DNA of 64,000 nt from Crocinitomix catalasitica ATCC 23190 (GCF_000621625.1 NZ_JHXV01000006.1:1-64000); one strand, 5' to 3'; numbered from the stretch's first letter, positions 18,155-26,203 are shown. The notes: generated from the sequence alone by a model not told the origin. Program-made: numbers and translations.

Positions 18155-18213
18155 AACACTGTATATGAAATCATAGCACCCTGCGGGATGCTCCGCTTCA
18201 TATACTCAACGTT
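18155..18213 (+). repeat. attC-like imperfect palindrome after second accessory gene
   Basis: AAC at 18155-18157 and GTT at 18211-18213 bracket a perfect 9-bp stem, GTATATGAA (18161-18169) with TTCATATAC (18197-18205), with unpaired spacers of 3 and 5 bases. Inside, a second hairpin is formed by AGCA/TGCT (18175-18178 with 18189-18192) and CCC/GGG around TGC, with a bulged A at 18188. The layout repeats that of the palindrome at 17248-17302. It begins 17 bases after the gene stop. Confidence 0.5.
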
Positions 18214-18296
18214 CAACTGCAATTTAAGCCAACTCATTTAATTTCTTAAAACTTACCTTAGGTATTTTAAGTTATGTATCACAAAAAGGACATTAT

Positions 18297-18321
18297 AGGT
18301 CACAATTTGCTTTATTGACCT
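18297..18321. promoter_or_regulatory. Inverted repeat, likely HipB operator
   Basis: AGGTCA at 18297-18302 and TGACCT at 18316-18321 form a perfect palindrome with a 13-base spacer. It overlaps the core promoter of hipBA, as expected for autoregulation by a HipB-type repressor. Assignment to HipB is inferred from position. Confidence 0.55.
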
Positions 18322-18337
18322 GTTTGTAGTACATTTG
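18306..18337 (+). promoter_or_regulatory. Bacteroidetes-type promoter of hipBA
   Basis: TTTG at 18306-18309 and TACATTTG at 18330-18337, with 20 bases between them, fit the phylum consensus of TTTG and TAnnTTTG. The hipB ATG is only 3 bases after the downstream element, so the transcript should have almost no leader. Confidence 0.6.
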
Positions 18338-18340
18338 AAT

Positions 18341-18655
18341 ATGGAAAATAATTATTACGGTTATTCTGATAAAGAGTTAATACGAAAATGGGGCGAAAAG
18401 CTTAGTTCATTACGTGTAGATGCTGGATTATCACAAACTGAATTGGCTCAAAAAACTGGTATGAGCAGAAGTTCCATTGCAGGCATTGAAAAAGGGAGAA
18501 ACTTCTCGATAGCTTCACTAATTTCTATTTCTCGATCACTTGAACTATTGGAGGAGTTTGAATTCTTCCTAAAAAAGGAAGCGTATGAATTAACTCCTAT
18601 GGAAATTTATGAAAGAGAAAAAAAGAAGAAAAAAAGAGGAGGGTATAAAAAATGA
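18341..18655 (+). CDS. hipB: HipB-like antitoxin, XRE-family repressor
   Basis: A 104-residue protein with a helix-turn-helix (LSQTELAQKTGMSRSSIAGIEKG, key words TELAQKTGMS and IAGIEKG) and a lysine-rich tail. HipB proteins neutralise the HipA kinase and repress their own operon. ATG 18341 is preferred over an in-frame TTG at 18335 because the promoter overlaps the TTG. The stop overlaps the start of hipA by four bases. It is the third accessory module after the methyltransferase. Confidence 0.88.
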   Translation: MENNYYGYSDKELIRKWGEKLSSLRVDAGLSQTELAQKTGMSRSSIAGIEKGRNFSIASLISISRSLELLEEFEFFLKKEAYELTPMEIYEREKKKKKRGGYKK

Positions 18656-19938
18656 TCCTATTAGAAGTAATGATATGGGAAAATCTTGTAGGCGTTCTTA
18701 TTTGGAATGAAACAAAGAAGACAAGCACTTTTGAATACGCAAATAGTTTTATTCGCAAGGAAATTCAATTGTCTCCCATAATAAACCCTACATCAAAGAA
18801 AATAATCTCTTCAGTTCAAAAGCTAGCGTACAGTAGTGAGGGCAGCTTATTATTTGACACGAATAAAGGACTTCCGCTCTTTATATCAGATTCATTACCT
18901 GATAAATTTGGTACTGAATTGTTCTCAAAATTTCTCGAGAAAGAAGGGAAAAACTATAGAGATCTTACTCCAATAGAAAAATTATCTTATATCGGTAATA
19001 GAGGAATGGGAGCACTTGAATTTAGACCGGCTAAACATGAACAAAATAGTACTAAAATATTAAACTTAAAAAAACTAAATGAACTATCAATATCACTGCT
19101 AAAAAACGAACCTATAGCCAATATTGATGATATGGCAAACCTTTTCCATATTGGAACATCTCCAGGAGGAGCTCAACCAAAAGTTTTAATTAATATTGAT
19201 AATAAGACAGGTGACATTTATAGAGGTGACAACTTACCATCAAGGGACCAAGATAGTTGGATTTTAAAATTCAATAGAGATATAGGTTTAGACGCTGATA
19301 AAGAAAGAGGTAAAATTGAATATGCATATTACCTCATGGCAAGAGCATCTAAAATTATCATGATGGATTCAGCATTAAAGGAGTATGACAATGATTATTA
19401 TTTTATGACCAAAAGGTTTGATCGTGTTGATGGACACAAACTTCATACTCAGACTTTACACGCATTTGCTGGTATGAATTTCAAATTGCCCAACACTTAT
19501 TCGTATGAACAAATATTCACCATATTAAACAAAATGAAATTCGACTACTCAGCTAAAGAACAATTATTTAAAATAATGGTTTTTAATGTAATTGGTCGAA
19601 ATGTAGATGACCATACTAAAAACTTTGGGTTTAATATGAAAGAAGATGGGGAATGGAATTTATCTCCAGCCTATGATTTAACATTCAGTTATAACGAAAA
19701 CTTTAATAGAATCACGCCACATTTTCTCTCGATAAATGGTAAAAATAAAGACTTTAGTTTAAAAGACATTCTTCATGTAGCAGAAGAATATTCTATCAAA
19801 AACCCAAAAAAAATAATTAATGCAATAAATCAAAGTTTTCTTAATTGGAGCAAAATTGCTCAGGATTTAAATATTTCAAAGAAGACTACGGATTATATAG
19901 CCAGCAAATTAAAAACCATACCATATAAAGTAAAATAA
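18652..19938 (+). CDS. hipA: HipA-like serine/threonine kinase toxin
   Basis: HipA kinases inactivate targets such as glutamyl-tRNA synthetase and cause growth arrest. The 428-residue length is full. Family motifs are intact: the phosphate-binding loop GTSPGGAQPK near residues 167-176, WILKFNRD, the catalytic NVIGRNVDDHTKN (about residues 310-324) and the metal-binding AYDLTFS near 340. The first codon overlaps hipB. A remnant of the methyltransferase 3' end (copy 3) lies 55 bp after its stop, so the pair occupies one module of the repeated locus. The target in this organism is unknown. Confidence 0.9.
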   Translation: MILLEVMIWENLVGVLIWNETKKTSTFEYANSFIRKEIQLSPIINPTSKKIISSVQKLAYSSEGSLLFDTNKGLPLFISDSLPDKFGTELFSKFLEKEGKNYRDLTPIEKLSYIGNRGMGALEFRPAKHEQNSTKILNLKKLNELSISLLKNEPIANIDDMANLFHIGTSPGGAQPKVLINIDNKTGDIYRGDNLPSRDQDSWILKFNRDIGLDADKERGKIEYAYYLMARASKIIMMDSALKEYDNDYYFMTKRFDRVDGHKLHTQTLHAFAGMNFKLPNTYSYEQIFTILNKMKFDYSAKEQLFKIMVFNVIGRNVDDHTKNFGFNMKEDGEWNLSPAYDLTFSYNENFNRITPHFLSINGKNKDFSLKDILHVAEEYSIKNPKKIINAINQSFLNWSKIAQDLNISKKTTDYIASKLKTIPYKVK

Positions 19939-19992
19939 CTAGAGCAAATAAATAAGCTCATCCACTTCAACATACTCACTGCGGCAATATCT

Positions 19993-20074
19993 TCAACTCA
20001 CTAAAATTGAACCGGTAAAATCTGTATTGGTCGAAGCGTTGCGCTCCATGACAACCTTGGTTTTAATTAAATAA
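19993..20074 (+). repeat. Direct repeat, copy 3: methyltransferase 3' end, shorter
   Basis: This 82 bp copy encodes the last 26 codons of the methyltransferase in frame, ending MTTLVLIK and a stop. It shares upstream bases 19962-19992 with copy 2 but not with the intact gene. After the stop the homology ends, so the 120 bp spacer seen in copies 1 and 2 is absent here. The remainder of 19939-20161 shows no gene. Confidence 0.88.
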
Positions 20075-20161
20075 AATCGACTTACAGAATACAGGTTTGA
20101 TTTAACCCTCCTAAAACAATCCAGAATCGTGTAATTAATTTGTGGAAATCAAATTAGAATT

Positions 20162-20941
20162 ATGCGTTTTATATTCCTCTCATTCCTACTTATTCCATTT
20201 TGCAATCTTCAAGGTCAAATTACACCACCTGGCATGGGCGAAACCAATACAGCGAGTTGGGTTGCCGTTGGAACATTACATCATTTAGATCAAAGCGAAA
20301 AAATTTCATTATTAAACTATCTCGGGTTGGGAAGTATAAGTGAAATGAGCAGCATGAATCCTTTTCATCGGGTCGCGATTTATGTTGTCAGCAATGAATT
20401 GAAATATAAATTCAACAAGAACTGGAATGCGGCTATTGGTATAAATTATGATTGGCAAAATATCGCAGCAAAGTCAGATGTCTATAGTTCTAATGGCTTA
20501 ACGGGGAAACAAGAAATTCGAATTTTCACCAAACTCAGTTATGTGTACAATAAACAGGCAATTAAATATACGGTAACTGTACGTCCAGAATATCGATCAT
20601 TTTACAATTCAGACTTCTCTAGTTATACCGAAGTAAATCAGTTTAGGCTAAGACTTAAAGGAGCAAGTTCTATTCCTTTGAATGCTCAAAAAACGCAAAA
20701 ACTGATCGTTGGTGTCGAATTTCTAGGAGCGAGCAGTAAACATTTAAATTGGGAGGCATTTAATTATAAAGACTGTCGAATGAGCATCTATTATTCTTTA
20801 ACTTTTCCTGAGGCAAATATCAAATTAGACATCGGATATATGAATGATTTATGTACGCAAGGAGATATTAAAGATGCCAGTTATTTAGGGGTTAATCTAC
20901 TGTTTTTGGATTTATTTAAAAGGAATGAAAAGGCACAATGA
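20162..20941 (+). CDS. DUF2490-like outer-membrane beta-barrel protein
   Basis: A 259-residue protein with a signal peptide (about residues 1-18, ending LQGQ) and alternating hydrophobic strands throughout, with words typical of DUF2490 proteins (ELKYKFNKNWNAAIGINYDWQN; RPEYRSFYN; EFLGASS). It ends near LLFLDLFKR rather than a strict aromatic residue. The role is unknown; family members are outer-membrane proteins of unknown function. It faces the AraC gene convergently. Confidence 0.65.
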   Translation: MRFIFLSFLLIPFCNLQGQITPPGMGETNTASWVAVGTLHHLDQSEKISLLNYLGLGSISEMSSMNPFHRVAIYVVSNELKYKFNKNWNAAIGINYDWQNIAAKSDVYSSNGLTGKQEIRIFTKLSYVYNKQAIKYTVTVRPEYRSFYNSDFSSYTEVNQFRLRLKGASSIPLNAQKTQKLIVGVEFLGASSKHLNWEAFNYKDCRMSIYYSLTFPEANIKLDIGYMNDLCTQGDIKDASYLGVNLLFLDLFKRNEKAQ

Positions 20942-20963
20942 TATAATTGTGCTCAAATTTATA

Positions 20964-21845
20964 TTAATCTTGGGTATAATTATCTGCAAAGGCTGTAGGA
21001 GAAACGCCAACATTGGTCTTAAAGAAACGCGTAAAATAAGAGGGGTCTTCATACCCCAACTCATAGGCAATCTCTTTTACATTAATTTGACCGTGGGTTA
21101 ATAAGCGTTGTGCCTCCAAAATAATGCGATTGTTAATTAGTTCACTGCTACTTTTTCCTAAACTATTTTGAACGATTTTATTGAGGTGTTTGGTCGAAAT
21201 ATTCAACAGATTGGCATACTGACTCGGTTTTTTAAGGGTCAGATAATTAGCTTCGATTAAGACCTCTAATTCACGAACATAGTTCATAGATTTAGGCAGA
21301 ACATGCACTTTATCCTTTTCTTGTTCAATGTACAACCTTGAAAGATCAATATAAATGGATTCGATTTGGTTGCTTAATGCGTTTAGCTTATGCCAAGCTT
21401 CACCTTTATATTCTTTATATAATTGTTCAAAACGGATTGTATAATTCTTAAGATCGCTTGCAGATAGGTTTATTTGCTGTGAATTATAATTCGAATAGTA
21501 GATGGGATAATTACTCAAAGTATTATTCGGAAAAAAACTTTTATAAAAACTTTCCGTATGAAAGAAGATATAACCTTCTATGTCTTTTGATAATTCCCAA
21601 TAATGGGTTTGACCTGGACGTAAAATGAATAACGAACCTGGCTGTATATTATACGACTTAAAGTCAATTTCATGGATTCCTAAACCTTTAGTAAATAAAA
21701 CAACGAGGTAAAAATCGTGTTTATGCGGTTTTGTGATAGATGCGTGATATGTTCTAATATGATCAGAAAAAATATTAGCGTATACATCTGCGTTATGCGT
21801 TGAATTATCAAATTGATCTATTCTTAATACCGGAAGTATTGCCAT
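20964..21845 (-). CDS. AraC-family transcriptional regulator
   Basis: N-terminal cupin-like sensor (KPHKHDFYLVVLFTKG, then PGSLFILRPGQTHYW) and C-terminal double helix-turn-helix, with the family signature INVKEIAYELGYEDPSYFTRFFK. ATG 21845 gives a start MAILPVLRIDQF as in relatives; an ATG nine codons earlier at 21872 is possible. The effector is unknown. It is divergent from the DUF983 gene, with about 100 bp between them, which may be a target. Confidence 0.9.
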   Translation of the reverse strand: MAILPVLRIDQFDNSTHNADVYANIFSDHIRTYHASITKPHKHDFYLVVLFTKGLGIHEIDFKSYNIQPGSLFILRPGQTHYWELSKDIEGYIFFHTESFYKSFFPNNTLSNYPIYYSNYNSQQINLSASDLKNYTIRFEQLYKEYKGEAWHKLNALSNQIESIYIDLSRLYIEQEKDKVHVLPKSMNYVRELEVLIEANYLTLKKPSQYANLLNISTKHLNKIVQNSLGKSSSELINNRIILEAQRLLTHGQINVKEIAYELGYEDPSYFTRFFKTNVGVSPTAFADNYTQD

Positions 21846-21947
21846 AACTACAAAGTTAGCATTATACGCCATTCGTCCTATAAATAGCGCTATATATTCT
21901 AATAAAACACAAGATTATAGTCATAAATTTGCTAAAAACTATTCAAG

Positions 21948-22334
21948 ATGAGCAGGTTAATTTCATTAGTGAAGGGACAATGTCCAAATTGTGAAAACGG
22001 AGATGTTTTTAAGTCCAAATTAGGGTTTAGATACGGTAAAATGAATGACAGTTGTTCGAATTGTCACCATAAGTTCGATAAAGAACCTGGCTTCTTTTTA
22101 GGCGCAATGTATGCAAGCTATGCACTTGGAATTGCAGAGGCTGTTGGGGCATTTATTATTGCTCAATTCTTCTTTACCGAAGTGCTTAACTTTTGGATGA
22201 TTCCAATTGTACTTGGAACGATAATCATGTTTAGCGGATTCAATTATAATTACTCTCGTGTTATTTGGATGTACATGTTTACGAAAAAAGGGACCTCAAA
22301 AAGTCAAACTACTCCTCAATATCTTGAGATTTAA
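21948..22334 (+). CDS. DUF983 family membrane protein
   Basis: A 128-residue protein with an N-terminal zinc-ribbon-like region (CPNCENGDVF and CSNCHHKFDKEPGFFLGAMY) followed by two membrane helices. This is the layout of DUF983 proteins, whose function is not known. Its last 13 codons are repeated at 22880-22919, so an insertion has duplicated the junction with the cytochrome gene downstream. Confidence 0.88.
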   Translation: MSRLISLVKGQCPNCENGDVFKSKLGFRYGKMNDSCSNCHHKFDKEPGFFLGAMYASYALGIAEAVGAFIIAQFFFTEVLNFWMIPIVLGTIIMFSGFNYNYSRVIWMYMFTKKGTSKSQTTPQYLEI

Positions 22335-22419
22335 GCCATAGTTTAAGCGCTTCTTCATCTTCAAAAGTAAGTGGAAAATCTTTTCCTTTTGGCATTTTCT
22401 TTCGAATGAAAACTTCTTT
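22295..22419. repeat. 125-bp direct repeat, copy 1 (DUF983/cytochrome 3' ends)
   Basis: Identical to 22880-23004 except about two bases. It holds the 3' end of the DUF983 gene and, on the other strand, the 3' end of the cytochrome gene, which overlap each other by about 20 bases. In this copy the DUF983 end belongs to the intact gene and the cytochrome end is a remnant. Confidence 0.95.
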
Positions 22420-22879
22420 CGTACTTTATCTAATGGTGCAATTTACCAGCTAAAATAACACTCGTATGCATTTAAAAAATGCATGGATAATGTGTAATTA
22501 CATAAAGGAAAGCTGGTTTTACTAAATTAATTGATACGTTAATAACGTTTATGGAGTGATCTAAAGTGCCTAACTAGAATGTAAGGGTGTAGATGCCATT
22601 CTTTTAAGATCCATAAGAAACGAATTGGAATTGGTTAAAAAGTGAGGAAGCTTCAATCTCTGATTGAAGATCACCGACCTTTTCCAATTACAAGAGTGGC
22701 GTTGGTGAGTAAAAGCGGGCTATTGGATGTAGGCCCTGCCAGGCAGCCTTTTTTGCTTACTTTTTTTGCTGTAAAAAAAGTGAGAAAAGGTTAATTTTTT
22801 TTAGATTTCCAGTGTATTATAGACTCACTTTTTAAGCGTATAATTTTTTAAAATTATCCATTAATGATGGCTTTTCTAG
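22420..22879. other. 460-bp insert between the two 125-bp repeats
   Basis: No open frame of useful size. It contains an 8-bp hairpin ATGCATTT/AAATGCAT (22466-22473 with 22477-22484) and a 12-bp stem (22756-22767 with 22773-22784, one G-T pair) made of CTTAC plus seven Ts against seven As plus GTGAG. The second stem lies in a stretch beginning AGGCAGCC that I recognise as a type of short non-coding repeat common in Bacteroidota genomes. This is probably a remnant of a mobile or recombined segment. Confidence 0.6.
22756..22784. terminator. Strong A/T hairpin, terminator-like
   Basis: A 12-bp stem with a 5-base loop, symmetrical in its T-run and A-run, so it could act in either direction. It lies inside the 460-bp insert and not directly behind a gene, so a terminator role is uncertain. 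Confidence 0.5.
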
Positions 22880-23004
22880 CTCAAAAAGTCAAACTACTCC
22901 CCAATATCTTGAGATTTAAGCCATAGTTTAAGCGCTTCTTCATCTTCAAAAGTAAGTGGAAAATCTTTTCCTTTTGGCATTTTCTTTCGAATGAAAACTT
23001 CTTT
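22880..23004. repeat. 125-bp direct repeat, copy 2
   Basis: Second copy of 22295-22419. Here the cytochrome 3' end belongs to the intact gene and the last codons of DUF983 are a remnant. The two copies differ in the cytochrome's final codons (IGE here, IEE in copy 1). Confidence 0.95.
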
Positions 23005-23253
23005 ATGAATGGAAAATGCGAAAGTATTCATATTGGCCATTGTAAATAATAAGGAAGGTTTCTTTTTCTGATGGCAAGCATTACATTTTTGCTCGAGCAC
23101 ATTAAAAGCTTTGATCATTGTAGAATCTTTTATCGATTCCTTCTGGGGAGTATAATTACTTAAAAATGAGTTGTTAAAACTAAACAGGTAGTTAATTCCA
23201 AAGAAGCTTAAAATAACAGCAAATAATAATATTCTCGAGGTTCTTTTAAGCAT
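22894..23253 (-). CDS. Small membrane-anchored c-type cytochrome
   Basis: A 119-residue protein with an N-terminal hydrophobic signal or anchor and one haem-binding motif CNACH near residue 58. MPKGKDFPLT near the end provides a methionine as a possible axial ligand. It likely faces the periplasm and takes part in electron transfer; the partner is unknown. Its 3' end is duplicated at 22295-22419. It follows the gene at 23262 after 8 bases on the same strand. Confidence 0.8.
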   Translation of the reverse strand: MLKRTSRILLFAVILSFFGINYLFSFNNSFLSNYTPQKESIKDSTMIKAFNVLEQKCNACHQKKKPSLLFTMANMNTFAFSIHKEVFIRKKMPKGKDFPLTFEDEEALKLWLKSQDIGE

Positions 23254-23261
23254 AAGTTCAA

Positions 23262-23654
23262 TTATTCGGTTAATTCAACTTTTTCAGAATCTAAAATTAC
23301 GCAATCACATTTCGCTGTTTTCCCAGGTAATTTTACAATTTTAGAAAGCTCACCCTTAGGTTCTAAATCACGCATGAATTTGGTGTTTTTTTGTTTCAGA
23401 ATTCCACCTTCATCGTCATACGCAGTAATTCGAACTTCAACATTTTTGTGCAAATCATCACCATTATTCATTACTGCAACGGTTAATGCCGATCCAATTA
23501 AAGAACTTTCTAAACTCGAACAGTCTACGTGCAGTTTAACTGTATTCACGGTATTGATTATAGATTCTGTATTGTGTCCTTTTTTGGTCATAAAAATATA
23601 TAAACCAGCACCGATAAGTGCAACAGCCAAAATGCCAATAATTAAGTTTTTCAT
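23262..23654 (-). CDS. Hypothetical membrane-anchored protein, FxLYD-like domain
   Basis: The 130-residue protein has an N-terminal anchor (about residues 4-22) and an extracytoplasmic beta-sandwich-like domain with NNGDDLHKNVEVRITAYDDEGG, which resembles FxLYD-type domains that describe a strand pair before a YDxxG turn. Two cysteines occur as CDC near the end. The function is unknown. It is upstream of the cytochrome on the same strand, likely in one transcript. Confidence 0.55.
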   Translation of the reverse strand: MKNLIIGILAVALIGAGLYIFMTKKGHNTESIINTVNTVKLHVDCSSLESSLIGSALTVAVMNNGDDLHKNVEVRITAYDDEGGILKQKNTKFMRDLEPKGELSKIVKLPGKTAKCDCVILDSEKVELTE

Positions 23655-23844
23655 GTTTTAATTGTAAAGAATAGGTTCAAAAATACAATAAATTGAAAAT
23701 TCTGATGAGTTAATTGATCGAAAGGTTTAATTTATCTGGTTTGAATATGTTATAAAAAACGTATATTTCTTCTTTCCTTTTAGGTCTTTCCAACAATGGC
23801 AAAGGAATTCATAAGGAAATGCTTAAATTACTTCTAAAACTGAA

Positions 23845-24111
23845 TTATTTTGTCAATTTCGACTCAAAGTCTTGTCGATTATCATAGACTGCTACTATTT
23901 GGATAGTAGAGTGATTTGTTCTGTAGAAGATGGATACCTCTCTGCTTATAACGGCACGAAATAGATGCGGACGGAGTTTAGTTTTTGGGTATTATTCAGG
24001 AAATTTTATAACAACCTTGTGAAATTGATCTAATAAATATTTCTTAATATTCTCGTATTGTTTAACAGCCAAAGGCGACCAGATAATTTGAGAATATTTT
24101 GCTTTCACCAA
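23845..24111 (-). pseudogene. Broken RelE/ParE-type toxin
   Basis: Reading downstream of the antitoxin gives KYSQIIWSPLAVKQYENIKKYLLDQF, shown here only by its key words SQIIWSPLAVKQYE and YLLDQF, then VVIKFPE, an in-frame TAA at about 24000, then RPHLFRAVISREVSIFYRT and IQIVAVYDNRQD up to a stop at 23845. These are the two halves of a ParE/RelE toxin. The stop and the shortened middle part (about 15 residues missing) mean it is inactive as a toxin unless the stop is read through. There is no ATG; TTG or GTG near 24108-24111 follows the antitoxin closely. Confidence 0.75.
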
Positions 24112-24116
24112 CAGTT

Positions 24117-24338
24117 TTATTTTAGAAAATCTTTAATCGCAATTCCCTCACCATTGTCAAGTTGTGCGATTCCCAAATCTATTTCATCTTTTTGTTGATC
24201 TGAAAGTTCATTCCAGAAATCGCTGTCAGATTTAGAAATCCTAAAAGAATTCATTAATTGAATGAATTTATCATCCTGTAGGTTTGAAATCCATTGGATG
24301 AGTTCTAGTTTTGCATTATTTAATTCTGAAGTCTTCAT
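24117..24338 (-). CDS. Orphan antitoxin of RelE/ParE-type module
   Basis: ATG 24338 gives 73 residues (MKTSELNNAKLELIQWI at the start, then DFWNELSDQQKDEIDLGI and IKDFLK at the end). This is the type of small acidic antitoxin found before ParE-like toxins in Bacteroidota. Its toxin partner directly downstream is broken, so the antitoxin stands alone, possibly kept for cross-protection or as a decaying module. Confidence 0.75.
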   Translation of the reverse strand: MKTSELNNAKLELIQWISNLQDDKFIQLMNSFRISKSDSDFWNELSDQQKDEIDLGIAQLDNGEGIAIKDFLK

Positions 24339-24440
24339 TGATATCAAAGATAAGGAAAAATGAAATGTAAAGCAACTGTACGAAACAGTCATTTATTTAT
24401 AATGGGAACTCCATTTGAAAGTGGTTTGCTCAAATTAAAT

Positions 24441-25085
24441 CTAAGGCGCAATATAATATTCAGTTAAACGACTTTCCATGTATGCACAATTATATCGAAT
24501 TATACCAATTGATGCAGTTACTGATGAAATAATTCCAATTCCATTCGAAAAGGTACTATAAAAAACGAAAATAGAATCACAAGGGGTAAAAGGAGATAAA
24601 TCAGTATTGGTATAATGCAATTCCCTTTTTATAACCTCAAAACTACCTGCAGGCACACTTACATTCGAAGGAATTCCATTCAAAACTCTATAAGTAGTTA
24701 ACCCGGCTCCTGAAGATATATAAAGTGTGTCAATTTTACGAGCGGAACTGTAGATTATATATCCAAGACGATCAATAATATAATGCAAAGAATCCCTTTT
24801 ATAGCTTTCAAAATCTCTACCAAAAGAGGTTCCTTTTTGATGGGTATAAACCACCCCATTAATAATCGTATCGCCAACCACATAAACACAGTCTTTCTCT
24901 TCACGCAGCGTTGCAACACCCGAGCTGTCAATGTCATACCAATCATATTTCCACCAACTTCCAGGAGAAGTTACTTGCACCAAAGGTTGTGGGTCGATAT
25001 TAATAATTTCTTCAATTTTGGGATCTTTTCGGCACGAAAAAGCGACAAGAATTAACAATCCAATTAATAGATGCTTCGCGTTCAT
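24441..25085 (-). CDS. Hypothetical lipoprotein
   Basis: A 214-residue protein with signal peptide and lipobox VAFSC (C at residue 18). The mature part starts with a WWKYDWYDIDSSG stretch and is predicted to be beta-rich with many aromatic residues; a disulphide is possible. I recognise no characterised family, although lipoproteins of this general type are common in Bacteroidota. In an island-free chromosome this gene would lie directly downstream of lysS. Confidence 0.65.
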   Translation of the reverse strand: MNAKHLLIGLLILVAFSCRKDPKIEEIINIDPQPLVQVTSPGSWWKYDWYDIDSSGVATLREEKDCVYVVGDTIINGVVYTHQKGTSFGRDFESYKRDSLHYIIDRLGYIIYSSARKIDTLYISSGAGLTTYRVLNGIPSNVSVPAGSFEVIKRELHYTNTDLSPFTPCDSIFVFYSTFSNGIGIISSVTASIGIIRYNCAYMESRLTEYYIAP

Positions 25086-25555
25086 AGGTTAGGAGATATT
25101 AACCATAAACGAAATTCGCATTAGAATATTGTAATAGAGTAGTTTATAGTTTAATACCTATCGTATACTTAATCTCACTTATTTTTACATTCCTATCCAA
25201 CAACCTCAACAGTCAAAGCATAATCAGTTTTTGTAACCTTGGTTAAACCATGTTTACCTAAACCTTTAATTCCTTTTGCAGAATAAATGTAACAGAATAA
25301 TATTGCAATCAAAGACAGAACAAACAGTTTGACCTCTTTTAACACTCATTTGTGCTTATATTAAAGTTATAAAAACTGTGATTCCTTGTTTCACTTTTAT
25401 ACCCAATCGTAAATAAGATATGAGTATTTACACCAATTTTATAATCAGCTGACCGCGCGTAAAATAGTGTGTTTAGTGCCACTTGTATAAGATCTGAAAC
25501 AGGTGAAAAGAATATTTAAATTTTGAAATCAAAAGCGACTTACACTTCAAATTGA
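25086..25555. other. Gene-free stretch holding the distal lysS remnant
   Basis: 470 bp between the island's last gene and the lipoprotein gene. It contains the 84-bp lysS 3'-end copy (25193-25276). From 25277 to 25555 I see no gene, no clear hairpin and no attachment-type sequence other than the repeat. Confidence 0.7.
25193..25276 (-). repeat. 84-bp copy of the lysS 3' end, left border of the island
   Basis: On the minus strand it reads in frame KGIKGLGKHGLTKVTKTDYA and on to VEVVG and a TAG stop, i.e. the last 27 codons of lysine-tRNA ligase with one amino acid change (D to Y). About 8 of 84 bases differ from 31826-31909. The body of the gene is missing. Together the copies bracket the TIR/SLOG/MazG operon. 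Confidence 0.92.
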
Positions 25556-26203
25556 TTATTCAATAATAATTTCAGTTTGTTGATACTCCCGCCAATTTAT
25601 TGGATCACCGTTAACCCCTTTGTTAAATTTGTGTTCGAGCCATTGGGTAAACTTTAAAATTTCCTTTTCATCGGTTATCTTTTTTTCACCAACACCTGGT
25701 TTAATAAAATTAGAAAATTCCTCAGGAATCGTTGGAGCTGAATCACCAAAATAAAAGAACTCTTCCGAAACTATAGCATATTTTCCACTTACATCTGTAT
25801 CCAAGTGACCTTCATTTCTTTGACCATGATCAAGTGAATGTGCTGAATTCACTTGACCCCAGTTGTTGTTTGAATTCTTATAGTAAATATTATCACCGTA
25901 CATTGTTACCAAACTACCGTTGACTACAGGTTTTTTATATTGAAACCTTGGATCATTCCAATAGTCCTCCATCGGAATTTTTTCGGATACTTTCATAGCA
26001 TATATTAATCTATTTAAGCACTTAAAACCCGTAATATCTTCTATATTTTTAGAACCTGTTCCTATAATCCAATCTCCAATTTCAAGATTTCTACTTTTAC
26101 GAATTTTTGGTTTACAAACGGTTAATGTACAGTATTTACCAAATGGATTTGGGGCTAAGCCAAAATCATGATGTACTACGTAACTATAAATTTTCATCAG
26201 CAA
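25556..26203 (-). CDS. Nmad2-like protein (nucleotide modification associated domain 2)
   Basis: A 215-residue cytoplasmic protein with the family's features in order: KIYSYVVHHDFGLAPNPFG at the start (residues 4-22), CTLTVCKPKIR, GDWIIGTGSK (about 44-53) and the WNDPRFQYKKP segment (about 82-92). I recognise this as Nmad2, a domain predicted by comparative genomics to act on or recognise modified nucleotides or bases; no enzyme activity is established to my knowledge. It is the last gene of the seven-gene operon and overlaps the ThsB-like TIR gene by 7 bases. Confidence 0.8.
   Translation of the reverse strand: MLMKIYSYVVHHDFGLAPNPFGKYCTLTVCKPKIRKSRNLEIGDWIIGTGSKNIEDITGFKCLNRLIYAMKVSEKIPMEDYWNDPRFQYKKPVVNGSLVTMYGDNIYYKNSNNNWGQVNSAHSLDHGQRNEGHLDTDVSGKYAIVSEEFFYFGDSAPTIPEEFSNFIKPGVGEKKITDEKEILKFTQWLEHKFNKGVNGDPINWREYQQTEIIIE

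Noticed and set aside
22466-22484. Third attC-like palindrome in the 460-bp insert
   Set aside because: It has AAC and an 8-bp stem with spacers, but no matching GTT on the right side (GTG instead) and no gene before it.
25193-25276. Small independent gene
   Set aside because: The frame is only the tail of lysS without a start; it is best explained as a remnant copy.
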